64,000 nt of DNA from Janthinobacterium aquaticum (GTDB lineage Bacteria > Pseudomonadota > Gammaproteobacteria > Burkholderiales > Burkholderiaceae_D), in assembly GCF_009208565.1 (NCBI RefSeq), contig NZ_WFLK01000017.1, positions 1 to 64,000 on the forward strand, given 5' to 3'. How positions within the stretch are numbered: the stretch's first letter is position 1; each line of letters begins with the position of its first letter. The position numbers and the translations under genes are program-made. Shown here piece after piece: positions 38,719 to 47,903 of this stretch. The notes beneath the pieces were generated by a model. The model was not told the origin of the DNA. It saw only the letters and a program-made list of their open reading frames with translations, and did no database searches.

Positions 38719-40806
38719 ATGAGCGCTGCATACGAGGTTGGCGGTTCTGTTGCCGTCATTACATTGAATAATCCTCCGGTCAACGGCCTGGGCCTGGCGA
38801 CGCGCACCGCAGCCGTCGATGGCATCCGCCAGGCGCTGGCCGACGACGCCGTGACGGCCATTGTGATCACCGGCGCCGGCAAGGCCTTTTCGGGCGGCGC
38901 CGATATCAAGGAATTCAATTCGCCCAAGGCGCTGACCGAGCCGACGCTCCATACGCTGATCAATGTGGTGGAAAGCTCCACCAAACCGGTGATCGCAGCC
39001 ATCCATAGCGTCTGCATGGGCGGCGGGCTGGAGCTGGCGCTGGGCTGCAACTATCGCATCGCCTCACCGGGCGCGCAGATGGCTTTGCCTGAAGTGAAGC
39101 TCGGCATTTTGCCGGGCGCTGGCGGCACGCAGCGCCTGCCGCGCGTGCTGGGGCTGGAAATGGCGCTCAACATGATCGTCTCGGGCACGCCGGTGGCGTC
39201 CGAAAAACTGGCCGGCACGACGCTGTTCGATGAAGTGACGGCGCCGGGCGCCGACCTGCGCGCCGCCGCCGTGGCCTTTGCCGGCAAGGTTGCCGATGTG
39301 CGACCCTTGCCCCGGGTACGCGATCGCCAGGTCGATTACCCGAACCATGAAGCGTTCCTGCAGTTTTCACGCAATACCGTCAAGGCCATGTCCGGCCCGT
39401 TCCCGGCGCCGCTGCTATGCGTGGAGGCGGTGGCGGCCTCGGTCACCAAAAAATTCGATGACGGCTTGAAATTCGAGCGCGAGCTGTTTATGCAGCTGGT
39501 GCAGTCGGCTGAATCGAAAGCGTTGCGCCATGCTTTCTTTGCCGAGCGCGTGGCCGGCAAGGTGCCCGATGTACCGGCCGATACACCGGTGCGGGCGATT
39601 GCCAGCGCCGCCGTGGTGGGCGCCGGCACCATGGGCGCCGGCATTGCCATGAATTTTGCCAATGCGGGCATTCCCGTCACGCTACTGGAGACAAAACAGG
39701 AAGCGCTGGACAAGGGGCTGGCAACGATACGCAAGAATTACGAGAGCACCGTCAAGAAAGGCAAGTTGACGCAGGAAAAAGCTGAGCAGTGCATCGCGCT
39801 GGTCAACGGCACGCTGTCTTATGCCGATATTGCCCAGGCCGATATCGTGGTGGAAGCCGTGTTCGAGGACATGGACGTCAAGCAGGCAGTATTCCAGCAG
39901 CTCGACGAGGTCATGAAGCCGGGCGCCATCCTGGCCTCGAATACCTCCACGCTCGACCTCGACAAGATCGCTGGCTTTACGCGCCGCCCGCAAGACGTGA
40001 TCGGCCTGCATTTTTTCAGCCCGGCCAATGTGATGAAGCTGCTCGAAATCGTGCGCGGCAAGCAGACCGGCAAGGATGTACTGGCCAGCGCGCTGGCGCT
40101 GTCGAAAAAGCTCAGGAAAACCGGCGTGGTGTCGGGCGTATGCGACGGCTTTATCGGCAACCGTATGATCGAGCAATATAGCCGCCAGGCCGGTTTCCTG
40201 CTCGAAGAAGGTTGCCTGCCGGAACAGGTCGACCGGGCGATGGAGCAGTTCGGCTTTGCCATGGGACCGTTTCGCATGGGCGATCTGGCCGGCAACGATA
40301 TCGGCTGGGCCATCCGCAAGCGCCGCTATGTGGAAAAGCCGGACGTGACGTATTCAAAAACGGCCGACCTGCTGTGCGAGCTGGGCCGTTTTGGCCAGAA
40401 GACGGGCGCCGGCTGGTATGACTACAAGCCGGGCGAGCGCAATGCGTTAGCTTCAGAGCAGGTCAACGCCATGATCGTTCAGCATTCGCAGGACATCGGC
40501 GTGGCGCGGCGCACAGTGAGCGACCGGGAAATCGTCGAGCGCCTGGTGTACGCGCTGGTCAACGAGGGCGCGCGCATCCTGGAAGAGGGCATCGCCCTGC
40601 GCGCCTCCGATATCGACATGGTCTACCTGACCGGCTACGGCTTCCCGCTGTTCCGCGGCGGCCCGATGTTCTACGCCGATACGGTGGGCCTGCCCAATGT
40701 GCTCGACGCCATCGAAGGCTACGCCAAGGGCCGCCACGGCGAAGCATGGACGCCGGCGCCGCTGCTGGTCAGGCTGGCTGGTGAGGGAAGGGGATTCAAC
40801 AGCTGA
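38719..40806 (+). CDS. Bifunctional enoyl-CoA hydratase / 3-hydroxyacyl-CoA dehydrogenase (FadJ/FadB-type)
   Basis: 695 aa. It performs the hydration and NAD-dependent oxidation steps of fatty-acid beta-oxidation. The crotonase domain (about 1-190) has ITGAGKAFSGGADIKEF, the oxyanion region MGGGLELALGCNYRIA and PEVKLGILPGAGGTQRLPR. The dehydrogenase part has the Rossmann motif VVGAGTMGAGIAMNFANAG near 295-313, catalytic GLHFFSPANVM, and the C-terminal 3HCDH domains (FGFAMGPFRMGDLAGNDIG). The start at 38719 has AAGGAAGAG upstream. A thiolase that would complete the cycle lies about 4 kb downstream as a separate unit. Confidence 0.95.
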   Translation: MSAAYEVGGSVAVITLNNPPVNGLGLATRTAAVDGIRQALADDAVTAIVITGAGKAFSGGADIKEFNSPKALTEPTLHTLINVVESSTKPVIAAIHSVCMGGGLELALGCNYRIASPGAQMALPEVKLGILPGAGGTQRLPRVLGLEMALNMIVSGTPVASEKLAGTTLFDEVTAPGADLRAAAVAFAGKVADVRPLPRVRDRQVDYPNHEAFLQFSRNTVKAMSGPFPAPLLCVEAVAASVTKKFDDGLKFERELFMQLVQSAESKALRHAFFAERVAGKVPDVPADTPVRAIASAAVVGAGTMGAGIAMNFANAGIPVTLLETKQEALDKGLATIRKNYESTVKKGKLTQEKAEQCIALVNGTLSYADIAQADIVVEAVFEDMDVKQAVFQQLDEVMKPGAILASNTSTLDLDKIAGFTRRPQDVIGLHFFSPANVMKLLEIVRGKQTGKDVLASALALSKKLRKTGVVSGVCDGFIGNRMIEQYSRQAGFLLEEGCLPEQVDRAMEQFGFAMGPFRMGDLAGNDIGWAIRKRRYVEKPDVTYSKTADLLCELGRFGQKTGAGWYDYKPGERNALASEQVNAMIVQHSQDIGVARRTVSDREIVERLVYALVNEGARILEEGIALRASDIDMVYLTGYGFPLFRGGPMFYADTVGLPNVLDAIEGYAKGRHGEAWTPAPLLVRLAGEGRGFNS

Positions 40807-40807
40807 C

Positions 40808-40954
40808 GTAGGTCGGATTAGGCCCTTCGGGCCGTAATCCGACAACATCGCTAACACCAACAAAGTTGTCGGATTACGCGCGTAGACAACACCGCAAGCG
40901 CCAACAATGTTGTCGGATTACGGCCTGCGGCCTAATCCGACCTACCCGACCTAC
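40808..40954. repeat. REP-like repeat cluster (copy 5, extended)
   Basis: Starts one base after the preceding stop codon. It contains the left palindrome GTAGGTCGGATTAGGCCC, a partial middle unit (GTTGTCGGATTACGCGCG) and a right unit ending TAATCCGACCTAC plus a second CGACCTAC. The joiner motif CAACAANGTTGTCGG occurs twice, so this copy has an internal duplication. Confidence 0.9.
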
Positions 40955-40987
40955 ATGATATGCGCCAGGATCCCAGCCCCGATCCAT

Positions 40988-41815
40988 TCACCGCGCCTTT
41001 GCCACCATCCTGATCGCTTCATTGACAATCACCGGATTGTCTTTCTGGATCGCCGGGCCGGCGCCGGTCACGCGCTCGATGGCGGGCGCGCCGACCAGGC
41101 GCTGCCAGTCTTTTTCCTGCTCGCGCACCACGCTTTCGTATGGCCCGGTTTCCTCGATGGCGAACTTGCCGCGCACCAGCAGCATGGCGGGCGCGCGTAG
41201 CGGCGACTTGCTGTCGATGCCTTGCAGGCATTGTGTCTGCGCATCGAATTCGGCAGATTTGGCAGCGTTCAGTATCAGTGCCTGGCGCGCTTTCAGCGCC
41301 ATGGCCCAGGTTGGCGCTTCGCTTTGCAGGCGGCGCCAGCGCTCCGGGTGAACCGGGTCGAGCAGCACCAGGCCGGCCACGTCCTGCGGATACATTTTTG
41401 CATACACATATTGATACAGGCCGCCGATGCCGTTGCCGACCAGGATATACGGCGGCTTCAGGCCGGTTTTTGCCAGCAACTGATGCTGCTGGGCGGCAAT
41501 CGTGCACGGGTCGCGCGGCGCCGCCGTCTTCGGACTGTCGCCATAGCCTGGACGGTCATAGGTCAACACCTGATGCTGCTGCTCCACGGCCGGCAGCACA
41601 TCGGCCCAGACCTCCTTGTTGTCGCCGAGACCGGACTGGAATACCACCGGCAGCTTGCCATGTCCGGCCAGGCGGTAGGCAATATCAGCATCGGGCAACG
41701 AGGCCATGGCCGGCGAGCCGGTTTTGCCGCCCCACAGTGAGCAGGCGGATAAGGCAAAGGCAGCACTGCAAAGCAGGACGGCGCGCACGGGGCGGGCGGC
41801 GGGTAGATGCTGCAT
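40988..41815 (-). CDS. Lipoprotein of the alpha/beta-hydrolase fold lacking the nucleophile serine
   Basis: 275 aa. The signal peptide ends in a lipobox, ALSACSLWGG, with Cys25 as the lipidated residue. The alpha/beta-hydrolase core shows the oxyanion region VVFQSGLGDN, LTYDRPGYGDS and LVLLDPVHPE. At the nucleophile elbow, where active members read GxSxG, the sequence is VGNGIGG, with Gly129 in place of serine. Direct hydrolase activity is therefore unlikely unless another residue serves. The start at 41815 has AGGAG four bases upstream; 26 further codons are open. It is not obviously an operon member. Confidence 0.85.
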   Translation of the reverse strand: MQHLPAARPVRAVLLCSAAFALSACSLWGGKTGSPAMASLPDADIAYRLAGHGKLPVVFQSGLGDNKEVWADVLPAVEQQHQVLTYDRPGYGDSPKTAAPRDPCTIAAQQHQLLAKTGLKPPYILVGNGIGGLYQYVYAKMYPQDVAGLVLLDPVHPERWRRLQSEAPTWAMALKARQALILNAAKSAEFDAQTQCLQGIDSKSPLRAPAMLLVRGKFAIEETGPYESVVREQEKDWQRLVGAPAIERVTGAGPAIQKDNPVIVNEAIRMVAKAR

Positions 41816-41918
41816 GAAACTCCTAGACTTGGTAAATGAGCTGGCGTACTTGCAGCTCATTATAGGCAAATCATGCGCAACTGGAAACGCCACACAGAAG
41901 GAAATCGATTGCTGCTGG

Positions 41919-42060
41919 TTACGAATCGCGTTTTTTGCGCTGCACGATCTGGCGGCTGGCCTGCTGTACCGCCGGCGCGCACAGCATCACGGCGCAAAAC
42001 GCCACCGGCCAGGCCGCCAGGAAGGCATGGCGCCAGCGCAGCAGGAAGTCCGGGTGCAGG
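41919..42060 (-). pseudogene. C-terminal remnant of a DUF2798 membrane protein gene
   Basis: On the minus strand the frame LHPDFLLRWRHAFLAAWPVA, then FCAVMLCAPAVQQASR, ends at a TAA at 41919-41921. It resembles the second membrane helix and tail of small DUF2798 proteins. The N-terminal helix and start codon are missing; the sequence runs into a LysR remnant of opposite orientation near 42060. DUF2798 genes commonly lie divergent from LysR genes, so one deletion could have removed both starts. Confidence 0.55.
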
Positions 42061-42483
42061 CCGCCTGCAGCCGACGGCCGAAGGCTGGCAATACTATGAG
42101 CAGTGCCGTCCGCTGGTGCATGCGCTGCGTCATGCCACCCAACAGCTCGACGCCAGCCTGTCGGCCGTGTCCGGCGCCATCCGCGTGCTGGCGCCCGTCA
42201 ATTTTGCCAGCGGCCTGTTGACGCCAGCCTGGGTCAGCTTCATGCCATCTTGCTGTGTCCGCTGCTGCAGTGCCGCCAGGAGCTGGCCGACGGTCGCCTG
42301 CTGCGCGTGCTGCCCGACTGGATGCCGCAGCCGCGCCATGTGTACGCGGTCTGGACCCAGCGGCGCTATCTGCCGGCGCGCGTGCGCGTGCTGCTCGAGC
42401 ATCTGTCGGCGTTTGCACGCGAAAGTGCGCTGCTCAATGACGACGAGGATGACGCGGATGATGGGGATAACAGGGCGACCTGA
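42061..42483 (+). pseudogene. LysR-family regulator remnant with end and internal deletions
   Basis: The left part encodes LQPTAEGWQYYEQCRPLVHA ... SGAIRVLAPVNFASGLLTP, the end of a LysR DNA-binding domain, linker helix and start of the effector domain; the first 60 or so residues, including the helix-turn-helix, are absent. Near 42245 the reading phase changes and the sequence resumes with CRQELADGRLLRVLPDWMPQ and RHVYAVWTQRRYLPARVRVL, the C-terminal end of a LysR effector domain. About 120 middle residues are missing. An open frame over this stretch does not form one sensible protein. A non-functional relic. Confidence 0.7.
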
Positions 42484-42620
42484 GAATTTTATTGTTCTGG
42501 CGTAAAACCGGGCGCCTGTACTTCGCGCCATGATGCGGTTAAGATAAAGCTGGCGGCTTACCCGGCTGCCATCGGCGTTTTCTGTCGTGCAGTTCATTCA
42601 ACCATGCTATGAGAGATGCA

Positions 42621-42824
42621 ATGAAATATCTGATCGTCCCCTGTCTGTTGGCCATGACTGGCTGTGAAGTGCTGTATGACGCGAACCGGGACAAGATCGG
42701 TGAATACTGCAACAGCCTCAACAATTTCGATGACCGCAATGCCTGCCGCAAGCGCAACCAGACCAGCTACCAGGAGTATGTGCAGCAGCGTGACAAGCTC
42801 AAGCAGGGCCACAGCGAGAAATAA
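42621..42824 (+). CDS. Small predicted lipoprotein of unknown function
   Basis: 67 aa. The N-terminus MKYLIVPCLLAMTGCEVLYD is a short lipoprotein signal with the lipidated cysteine after TG. The mature part is hydrophilic with three cysteine/asparagine-rich patches (YCNSLNNFDDRNACRKRNQ). GAGAG precedes the ATG at 42621; four codons more are open upstream. A terminator follows directly, and the neighbours are a pseudogene region and a convergent transporter. I do not recognise the family. Confidence 0.7.
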   Translation: MKYLIVPCLLAMTGCEVLYDANRDKIGEYCNSLNNFDDRNACRKRNQTSYQEYVQQRDKLKQGHSEK

Positions 42825-42840
42825 GCGCGGTGCCTGAAAA

Positions 42841-42873
42841 AAAACGCCGCTGGCAGCTTGCCAGCGGCGTTTT
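42841..42873. terminator. Bidirectional terminator between the small lipoprotein and the MFS gene
   Basis: AAAACGCCGCTGGC (42841-42854) pairs perfectly with GCCAGCGGCGTTTT (42860-42873) over a 5-base loop. A- and T-tracts on both sides suit convergent use. Confidence 0.9.
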
Positions 42874-42909
42874 GCATTGTTGCCCCGGCAACGCCGGGGC
42901 AGTTCAGCG

Positions 42910-44610
42910 TCAGTCGTTGGCGTAGATATCGTTGTCCTTGGTTTCGCCAACAAACAAGGTGCCGATAATGACCGTACCGAGCGCCACGATAATCGGATAC
43001 CAGAGGCCGTAATAGATATCGCCCTTGAAGGCCACCAGCGCAAAGGCCGTGGTCGGCAGCAGGCCGCCGAACCAGCCATTGCCGATATGGTAGGGCAGCG
43101 ACATCGAGGTATAACGGATGCGGGTCGGGAACATTTCCACCAGCATGGCCGCAATCGGACCGTACACCATGGTCACGAACAACACCAGGATAAACAGCAA
43201 CAGCACCACCATCGGCTTGTTGATCTGGTCAGGATCGGCCTTGGCCGGGTAGCCCGCTTCCTTGATGCCGGCGCCGATTTCTTTCTTGAACGCTGCTTCC
43301 TTGGCCTTGCTGTCGGCGTCGAAGTTCAGGCCGTCGGCCGTCATGGTGGCATTAAACGAGGTAAATTCCTTGGCGCCGATGCGTACCTTGGCCACCGAGC
43401 CTGCCGGTGCATCTTCCTTGGTGTAGTTGACCGAGCTGTTGGTCAAAAAGCCGGCGGCAATGTCGCACGAGGATGGGAACTTGGTGGTGCCGGTCGGGTT
43501 GAACTGGAAGTGGCAGGAAGCCGGATCGGCAACAACCACCACCGGCGAATTTTTCAGCGCCATTTCCAGTTGCGGATTGGCAAAGTGCGTCAGGCCCTTG
43601 AAGATCGGGAAGTAGCAGATGGCAGCGATCAGGCAGCCACCGATAATGATGTACTTGCGTCCGATGCGGTCCGACAGGCTGCCGAAGAACAGGAAGAACG
43701 GCGTGCCCAGCAACAGGGCAATCGCAATCAGGATATTGGCCGTGGCCAGGTCGACTTTCAGCGTCTGGATCATGAAGAACAGCGCATAGAACTGGCCTGT
43801 GTACCAGACCACGGCCTGGCCAGCGGTCAGGCCCAGCAGCGCCAGGATCACGATTTTCAGATTTTTCCACTGGCCAAAGGCTTCAGTCAGTGGCGCTTTC
43901 GAGGTCTTGCCTTCCGCTTTCATCTTGGCAAACGCCGGCGACTCGTTCATGGCCATGCGTATCCAGACCGAAATGCCCAGCAGGATTACCGACACCAGGA
44001 ACGGTATGCGCCAGCCCCAGGCTTCAAATTCCGCCTCGCCGGTGGCCATGCGCGTGCCCAGGATCACCATCAGGGAGAGGAAAAAGCCCAGCGTTGCTGT
44101 GGTCTGTATCCAGGCCGTGAATGCGCCGCGCTTGCCTTCTGGCGCATGTTCGGCAACATAGGTGGCGGCGCCGCCATATTCGCCGCCCAGCGCCAGGCCC
44201 TGCAGGATGCGCAGGATCACCAGGATAATTGGTGCGGCAATGCCGATCGACGCGTGGCCCGGCAGCAGGCCGACAATAAAGGTCGAGGCGCCCATGATCA
44301 GGATGGTGATCAGGAAGGTGTATTTGCGGCCGATCATGTCGCCCAGGCGGCCGAACACCAGCGCGCCGAACGGGCGCACGATAAAGCCGGCGGCAAAGGC
44401 CAGCAGCGCAAAAATGAAGGTGGTGGTGGGGTCGCCGATAAAGAACTGCTTGGCGATAATTGTTGCGAGCGAACCGTACAGGTAAAAGTCGTACCATTCA
44501 AAAACCGTGCCCAGCGATGACGCAAAGATGACCTTGCGCTCTTCCGGCGTAATCGGAGTTCCCTTGGTGGAAATCTTCCGCACGTCGGCCGATCCGGATG
44601 GTGTAGCCAT
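42910..44610 (-). CDS. MHS-family MFS transporter with a large periplasmic insertion
   Basis: 566 aa, a metabolite:H+ symporter-type MFS protein. Family motifs include FEWYDFYLYGSLA in TM1, RPFGALVFGRLGDMIGRKYT after TM2, and RILQGLALGGEYGGAATYVAEHAPEGKRG near TM4. Twelve helices are expected. Between TM9 (YIIIGGCLIAAICYFPIF) and TM10 (MVVLLLFILVLFVTMVYG) lies a hydrophilic insertion of about 130 residues with two cysteines (ASCHF, SSCD), placed in the periplasm. Substrates of relatives include organic acids, proline/betaine and shikimate; none can be picked here. AGGGAG lies upstream of the start. It is divergent from the thiolase gene. Confidence 0.9.
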   Translation of the reverse strand: MATPSGSADVRKISTKGTPITPEERKVIFASSLGTVFEWYDFYLYGSLATIIAKQFFIGDPTTTFIFALLAFAAGFIVRPFGALVFGRLGDMIGRKYTFLITILIMGASTFIVGLLPGHASIGIAAPIILVILRILQGLALGGEYGGAATYVAEHAPEGKRGAFTAWIQTTATLGFFLSLMVILGTRMATGEAEFEAWGWRIPFLVSVILLGISVWIRMAMNESPAFAKMKAEGKTSKAPLTEAFGQWKNLKIVILALLGLTAGQAVVWYTGQFYALFFMIQTLKVDLATANILIAIALLLGTPFFLFFGSLSDRIGRKYIIIGGCLIAAICYFPIFKGLTHFANPQLEMALKNSPVVVVADPASCHFQFNPTGTTKFPSSCDIAAGFLTNSSVNYTKEDAPAGSVAKVRIGAKEFTSFNATMTADGLNFDADSKAKEAAFKKEIGAGIKEAGYPAKADPDQINKPMVVLLLFILVLFVTMVYGPIAAMLVEMFPTRIRYTSMSLPYHIGNGWFGGLLPTTAFALVAFKGDIYYGLWYPIIVALGTVIIGTLFVGETKDNDIYAND

Positions 44611-44841
44611 TGTTTGTCTCCCTAGTTATAGTGAACCGTCGCCGCGGTCTTTTTGACCATTCTTGCAACAGCTGAACGCAGTGTGTTCTTGTAACCTTAC
44701 GCGAAACTTACCAAAAAATGCCCGATCAATTGCGCCTGTTTCAAGGTGTTTTGCCCTGCGGGCAAGCGAACGACCGTACTTAATCGTGCTATTCTCGTTG
44801 CCATATCATTTACCCGATCACTATCGAATCAGGAGACACTC

Positions 44842-46020
44842 ATGCAAGATGCCGTTATCGTTGCCACCGCCCGCACCGGCCTGGCCAAGTCCTGGAAGGG
44901 CGCGTTCAATATGACCCACGGCGCCACGCTGGGCGGCCATGTGCTGGCAGCGGCGATCGAACGCGCCGGCATCGAGGCAGGCGAAGTGGAAGACGTTATC
45001 GCTGGCTGCGCCTTTCCCGAAGGCGCTACCGGCAACAATATTGCGCGCCAGATCGCGCTGCGTGGTGGCTGCCCGGTCACCACGCCCGGCATGACGGTCA
45101 ACCGCTTCTGCTCGTCGGGCCTGCAGGCCATTGCGCTGGCAGCGCAGCGCGTCAATGTAGGCGAAGGCGATATCTACGCTGCCGGCGGTGTCGAGTCGAT
45201 CTCGTGCGTGCAAAACGAGATGAACAAGCACATGCTGCGTGAAGTGTGGCTGCAGCAAAACAAGCCGGCGCTGTACTGGCCGATGCTGCAGACGGCCGAG
45301 ACGGTGGCCAAACGCTATGGCATCAGCCGCGAACGCCAGGACCAGTACGGAGCGCAAAGCCAGCAGCGCGCCGCTGCGGCGCAGGCTGCCGGCCTGTTCG
45401 ATGCCGAAATCGTGCCGATGACCACCATTATGGGCGTGGCCGACAAGGCCAGCGGCAGGCTGCTCACGCGCGAGGTGACGATTGCCGCCGACGAGGGTAT
45501 CCGCGCCGACACCACTTATGAAGGCGTGGCGAAAATCCGTCCGGCCATTGCCGGCGGCGTGATCAGCGCCGGCAATGCCAGCCAGTTTTCCGACGGCGCC
45601 GCGATGGCCATCGTGATGAATGCGCGCGTGGCCGAAGCAAAGGGCCTGCAGCCGCTGGGTATCTTCCGCGGCTTTGCCGTGGCCGGCTGCGAGCCTGACG
45701 AAATGGGCATCGGTCCGGTGTTTGCGATTCCAAAGTTGCTGAAAAAGGCCGGCCTGGGCGTGGACGATATCGGCCTGTGGGAACTTAATGAAGCGTTTGC
45801 CGTGCAGGTGCTGTATTGCGCCGATACGCTGGGCATCCCGATGGCGCGCCTGAACGTGAACGGCGGCGCGATTGCCGTCGGCCACCCGTATGGCGTATCG
45901 GGTGCGCGCCTGGTCGGCCATGCGCTGATCGAAGGCAAGCGGCGCGGCGTGAAATACGTGGTGGTGACCATGTGCATCGGTGGCGGGCAGGGCGCGGCAG
46001 GGCTGTTCGAGGTGGTGTAG
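44842..46020 (+). CDS. Acetyl-CoA C-acyltransferase (thiolase)
   Basis: 392 aa. Thiolases cleave 3-ketoacyl-CoA in beta-oxidation or condense acyl-CoAs. The active-site residues are Cys90 (NRFCSSGLQ), His348 ([14 protein letters not shown]) and Cys378 ([12 protein letters not shown]), at standard spacing. [16 protein letters not shown] is the usual late motif. The start at 44842 has AGGAGA upstream; 32 extra codons are open. The degradative role with the hydratase/dehydrogenase at 38719 is inferred; they are not in one operon. The Dabb gene follows 60 bases later. Confidence 0.94.
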   Translation: MQDAVIVATARTGLAKSWKGAFNMTHGATLGGHVLAAAIERAGIEAGEVEDVIAGCAFPEGATGNNIARQIALRGGCPVTTPGMTVNRFCSSGLQAIALAAQRVNVGEGDIYAAGGVESISCVQNEMNKHMLREVWLQQNKPALYWPMLQTAETVAKRYGISRERQDQYGAQSQQRAAAAQAAGLFDAEIVPMTTIMGVADKASGRLLTREVTIAADEGIRADTTYEGVAKIRPAIAGGVISAGNASQFSDGAAMAIVMNARVAEAKGLQPLGIFRGFAVAGCEPDEMGIGPVFAIPKLLKKAGLGVDDIGLWELNEAFAVQVLYCADTLGIPMARLNVNGGAIAVGHPYGVSGARLVGHALIEGKRRGVKYVVVTMCIGGGQGAAGLFEVV

Positions 46021-46081
46021 CGCACTGCACGATGGGCCGATAGCGGTTACAGTATCGGCTCATTCATTGATCGTTATGACC

Positions 46082-46384
46082 ATGCTCAAGCACATTGTTT
46101 TCTGGAAACTTAAAGACCACGCCGAAGGCGCCGACCGCGGCACCAATGCCTTGAAACTCAAGGCGCTGCTCGACGGCTGTTCAAGTATCGTGCCCGGCAT
46201 CGTCGAGTTCGAGGTGGCCGTGGCCCAGAGCGGCCTGGAAGCGACGTACGATATCGTGCTCTACAGCGCGTTTGACAGCCGCGCAGCGCTGGACGCCTAC
46301 CAGAACCATCCCGAGCACGTGAAGATCAAGCCATTCTTTGCCGCCGTGCGCGAAGCGCGGCAGTGCATGGATTACGAAGTGTAA
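46082..46384 (+). CDS. Dabb-domain (stress-responsive A/B barrel) protein
   Basis: 100 aa. LKHIVFWKLKD at the start and YDIVLYSAFDSRAALDAYQN and HPEHVKIKPFF later are hallmarks of the dimeric alpha/beta barrel family. Functions of these small proteins vary and are mostly unknown in bacteria. An ATG two codons earlier (46076) is equally possible. It sits between the thiolase and an oxidoreductase on the same strand, with short gaps, so cotranscription is plausible. Confidence 0.88.
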   Translation: MLKHIVFWKLKDHAEGADRGTNALKLKALLDGCSSIVPGIVEFEVAVAQSGLEATYDIVLYSAFDSRAALDAYQNHPEHVKIKPFFAAVREARQCMDYEV

Positions 46385-46401
46385 ACTTTTCAGGAGCCTG
46401 T

Positions 46402-47397
46402 ATGAGCACATTCCAACGCATCGTCCTCGCCTCACGCCCCAAAGCCGAAGTCCAGCCAGAGAACTTCCGCCTTGAAACTGTCGATATGCCCGTCATCAAG
46501 GATGGTGAGCTGCTGGTGCGCAACCAGTATCTGTCGCTCGACCCGTATATGCGCGGGCGCATGAGCGAGAGCAAGAGCTACGCTGCTTCGCAGGCCATCG
46601 ATGACACCATGATCGGCGGCACCGTCGGCGAAGTTGTCGAATCGAAAAACCCGAAATTTGCCGTGGGCGACATGGTCGTCGGTACGCTGGGCTGGGCCGA
46701 GATGGCCGTCTCGGATGGCAGCATGCTGCGCCGTGTCGATACCAAGCAGATTCCTGCCTCAGCTTACCTTGGCGCAGTCGGCATGCCCGGCATGACGGCC
46801 TGGTACGGCCTGAACCATATCATGACGCCCAAGGCTGGCGAGACGGTGGTGGTATCGGCCGCCAGTGGCGCCGTGGGCAGTGTGGTGGGCCAGCTGGCCA
46901 AACTCAAGGGCTGCCGCGTGGTCGGTATTGCCGGTGGCGCAGAAAAATGCGCGTATGTGGTCGATGAACTGGGCTTTGACGCCTGCGTCGACTACAAGGC
47001 CGGCAATCTCGAAGCCGACCTGGCGGCAGCCACGCCCGACGGCATCGACGCCATCTTTGAAAACGTCGGCGGCAAGGTGTTTGACGCCGCACTGGCGCGC
47101 ACCAATGCGTTTGGCCGCATCGCCCTGTGCGGCTGGATCGCCGGCTACAACGGCGAGGCAACGCCGATCGATAATTTCCGCTTGATCCTGATCAACCGCC
47201 TGACGGTGCGCGGCTTTATCGTCTCCGAGCAGCCAGAGCTGTGGCCGCAGGGACTGGGCGAACTGGGCGCACTGGTGGCCGAGGGCAAGCTGAAATTTCG
47301 CGAATCGGTGGCCGAGGGGCTGGCCAGTGCGCCCGAAGCGTTTATCGGCTTGCTGAAAGGGCGTAACTTCGGCAAGCAACTGGTCAAGCTGATCTGA
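46402..47397 (+). CDS. NADP-dependent oxidoreductase, zinc-free MDR family (CurA/LTB4DH-like)
   Basis: 331 aa. The N-terminal domain starts MSTFQRIVLASRPKAE and contains YLSLDPYMRGRM, typical of this group of double-bond reductases. The cofactor domain has VVVSAASGAVGSVVGQLAKL and GIAGGAEKCAYVVDELGFDA, where the basic lysine favours NADPH. No zinc ligands are present. Substrates may be alpha,beta-unsaturated aldehydes or ketones. The start at 46402 is set by CAGGAG five bases upstream; 13 more codons are open and overlap the Dabb gene. Confidence 0.93.
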   Translation: MSTFQRIVLASRPKAEVQPENFRLETVDMPVIKDGELLVRNQYLSLDPYMRGRMSESKSYAASQAIDDTMIGGTVGEVVESKNPKFAVGDMVVGTLGWAEMAVSDGSMLRRVDTKQIPASAYLGAVGMPGMTAWYGLNHIMTPKAGETVVVSAASGAVGSVVGQLAKLKGCRVVGIAGGAEKCAYVVDELGFDACVDYKAGNLEADLAAATPDGIDAIFENVGGKVFDAALARTNAFGRIALCGWIAGYNGEATPIDNFRLILINRLTVRGFIVSEQPELWPQGLGELGALVAEGKLKFRESVAEGLASAPEAFIGLLKGRNFGKQLVKLI

Positions 47398-47466
47398 GCT
47401 GATCTGCGCTGAACCAGCAAGGGCAGGCCGTGCGACAATGCCGGCCTGTCTATTTTTTTATTTATC

Positions 47467-47895
47467 ATGAGCCAACACATTATTCGCCTCGGCGACTGGG
47501 CCACGCTGGGCCCGGACGCCACCGTCATCCGTTTTGAAGTTTTTGTCGACGAACAGAAAGTGCCGGCCGAGATCGAACTCGACGACATGGACGCCGTCTG
47601 CCTGCATGCCGTGGCCTATGACGCCGCCGGCAGCGCGCTCGGCACCGGCCGTTTGCTGCCCGACGGCCATATCGGCCGCATGGCCGTGCGCAAGGCAGGG
47701 CGCGGCACCGGCATCGGTGGCGCCATCCTGCAGCAATTGATGGAGCAGGCGCGCGCGCGTGGCGATGCTTCCGTCGTGCTCAATGCACAGACGGTGGCGG
47801 CGCCGTTTTATGCGCGTTATGGTTTTGTGCAGCGGGGAGAGCAGTTCGAGGAGGCGGGCATACCGCATGTGGAGATGGTGCTGGTGTTTGGCTAA
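47467..47895 (+). CDS. GNAT-family N-acetyltransferase
   Basis: 142 aa. IRFEVFVDEQKVPAEIELDD is a conserved opening of this GNAT group, and the acetyl-CoA loop is RGTGIGGAILQQLMEQA. LNAQTVAAPFYARYGFVQRG is the later motif with the conserved tyrosine. Substrate is unknown. It follows the oxidoreductase by 69 bases and is followed by a REP element eight bases after its stop. Confidence 0.9.
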   Translation: MSQHIIRLGDWATLGPDATVIRFEVFVDEQKVPAEIELDDMDAVCLHAVAYDAAGSALGTGRLLPDGHIGRMAVRKAGRGTGIGGAILQQLMEQARARGDASVVLNAQTVAAPFYARYGFVQRGEQFEEAGIPHVEMVLVFG

Positions 47896-47903
47896 TATCG
47901 AGC

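Noticed and set aside
41873..42505. Open frame covering the DUF2798/LysR scar as one protein
   Set aside because: It joins antisense DUF2798 sequence, part of LysR and out-of-phase LysR sequence; no continuous fold results.
45246..45521. Small open frames inside the thiolase gene
   Set aside because: They are alternative phases of a gene with all three catalytic residues in place.
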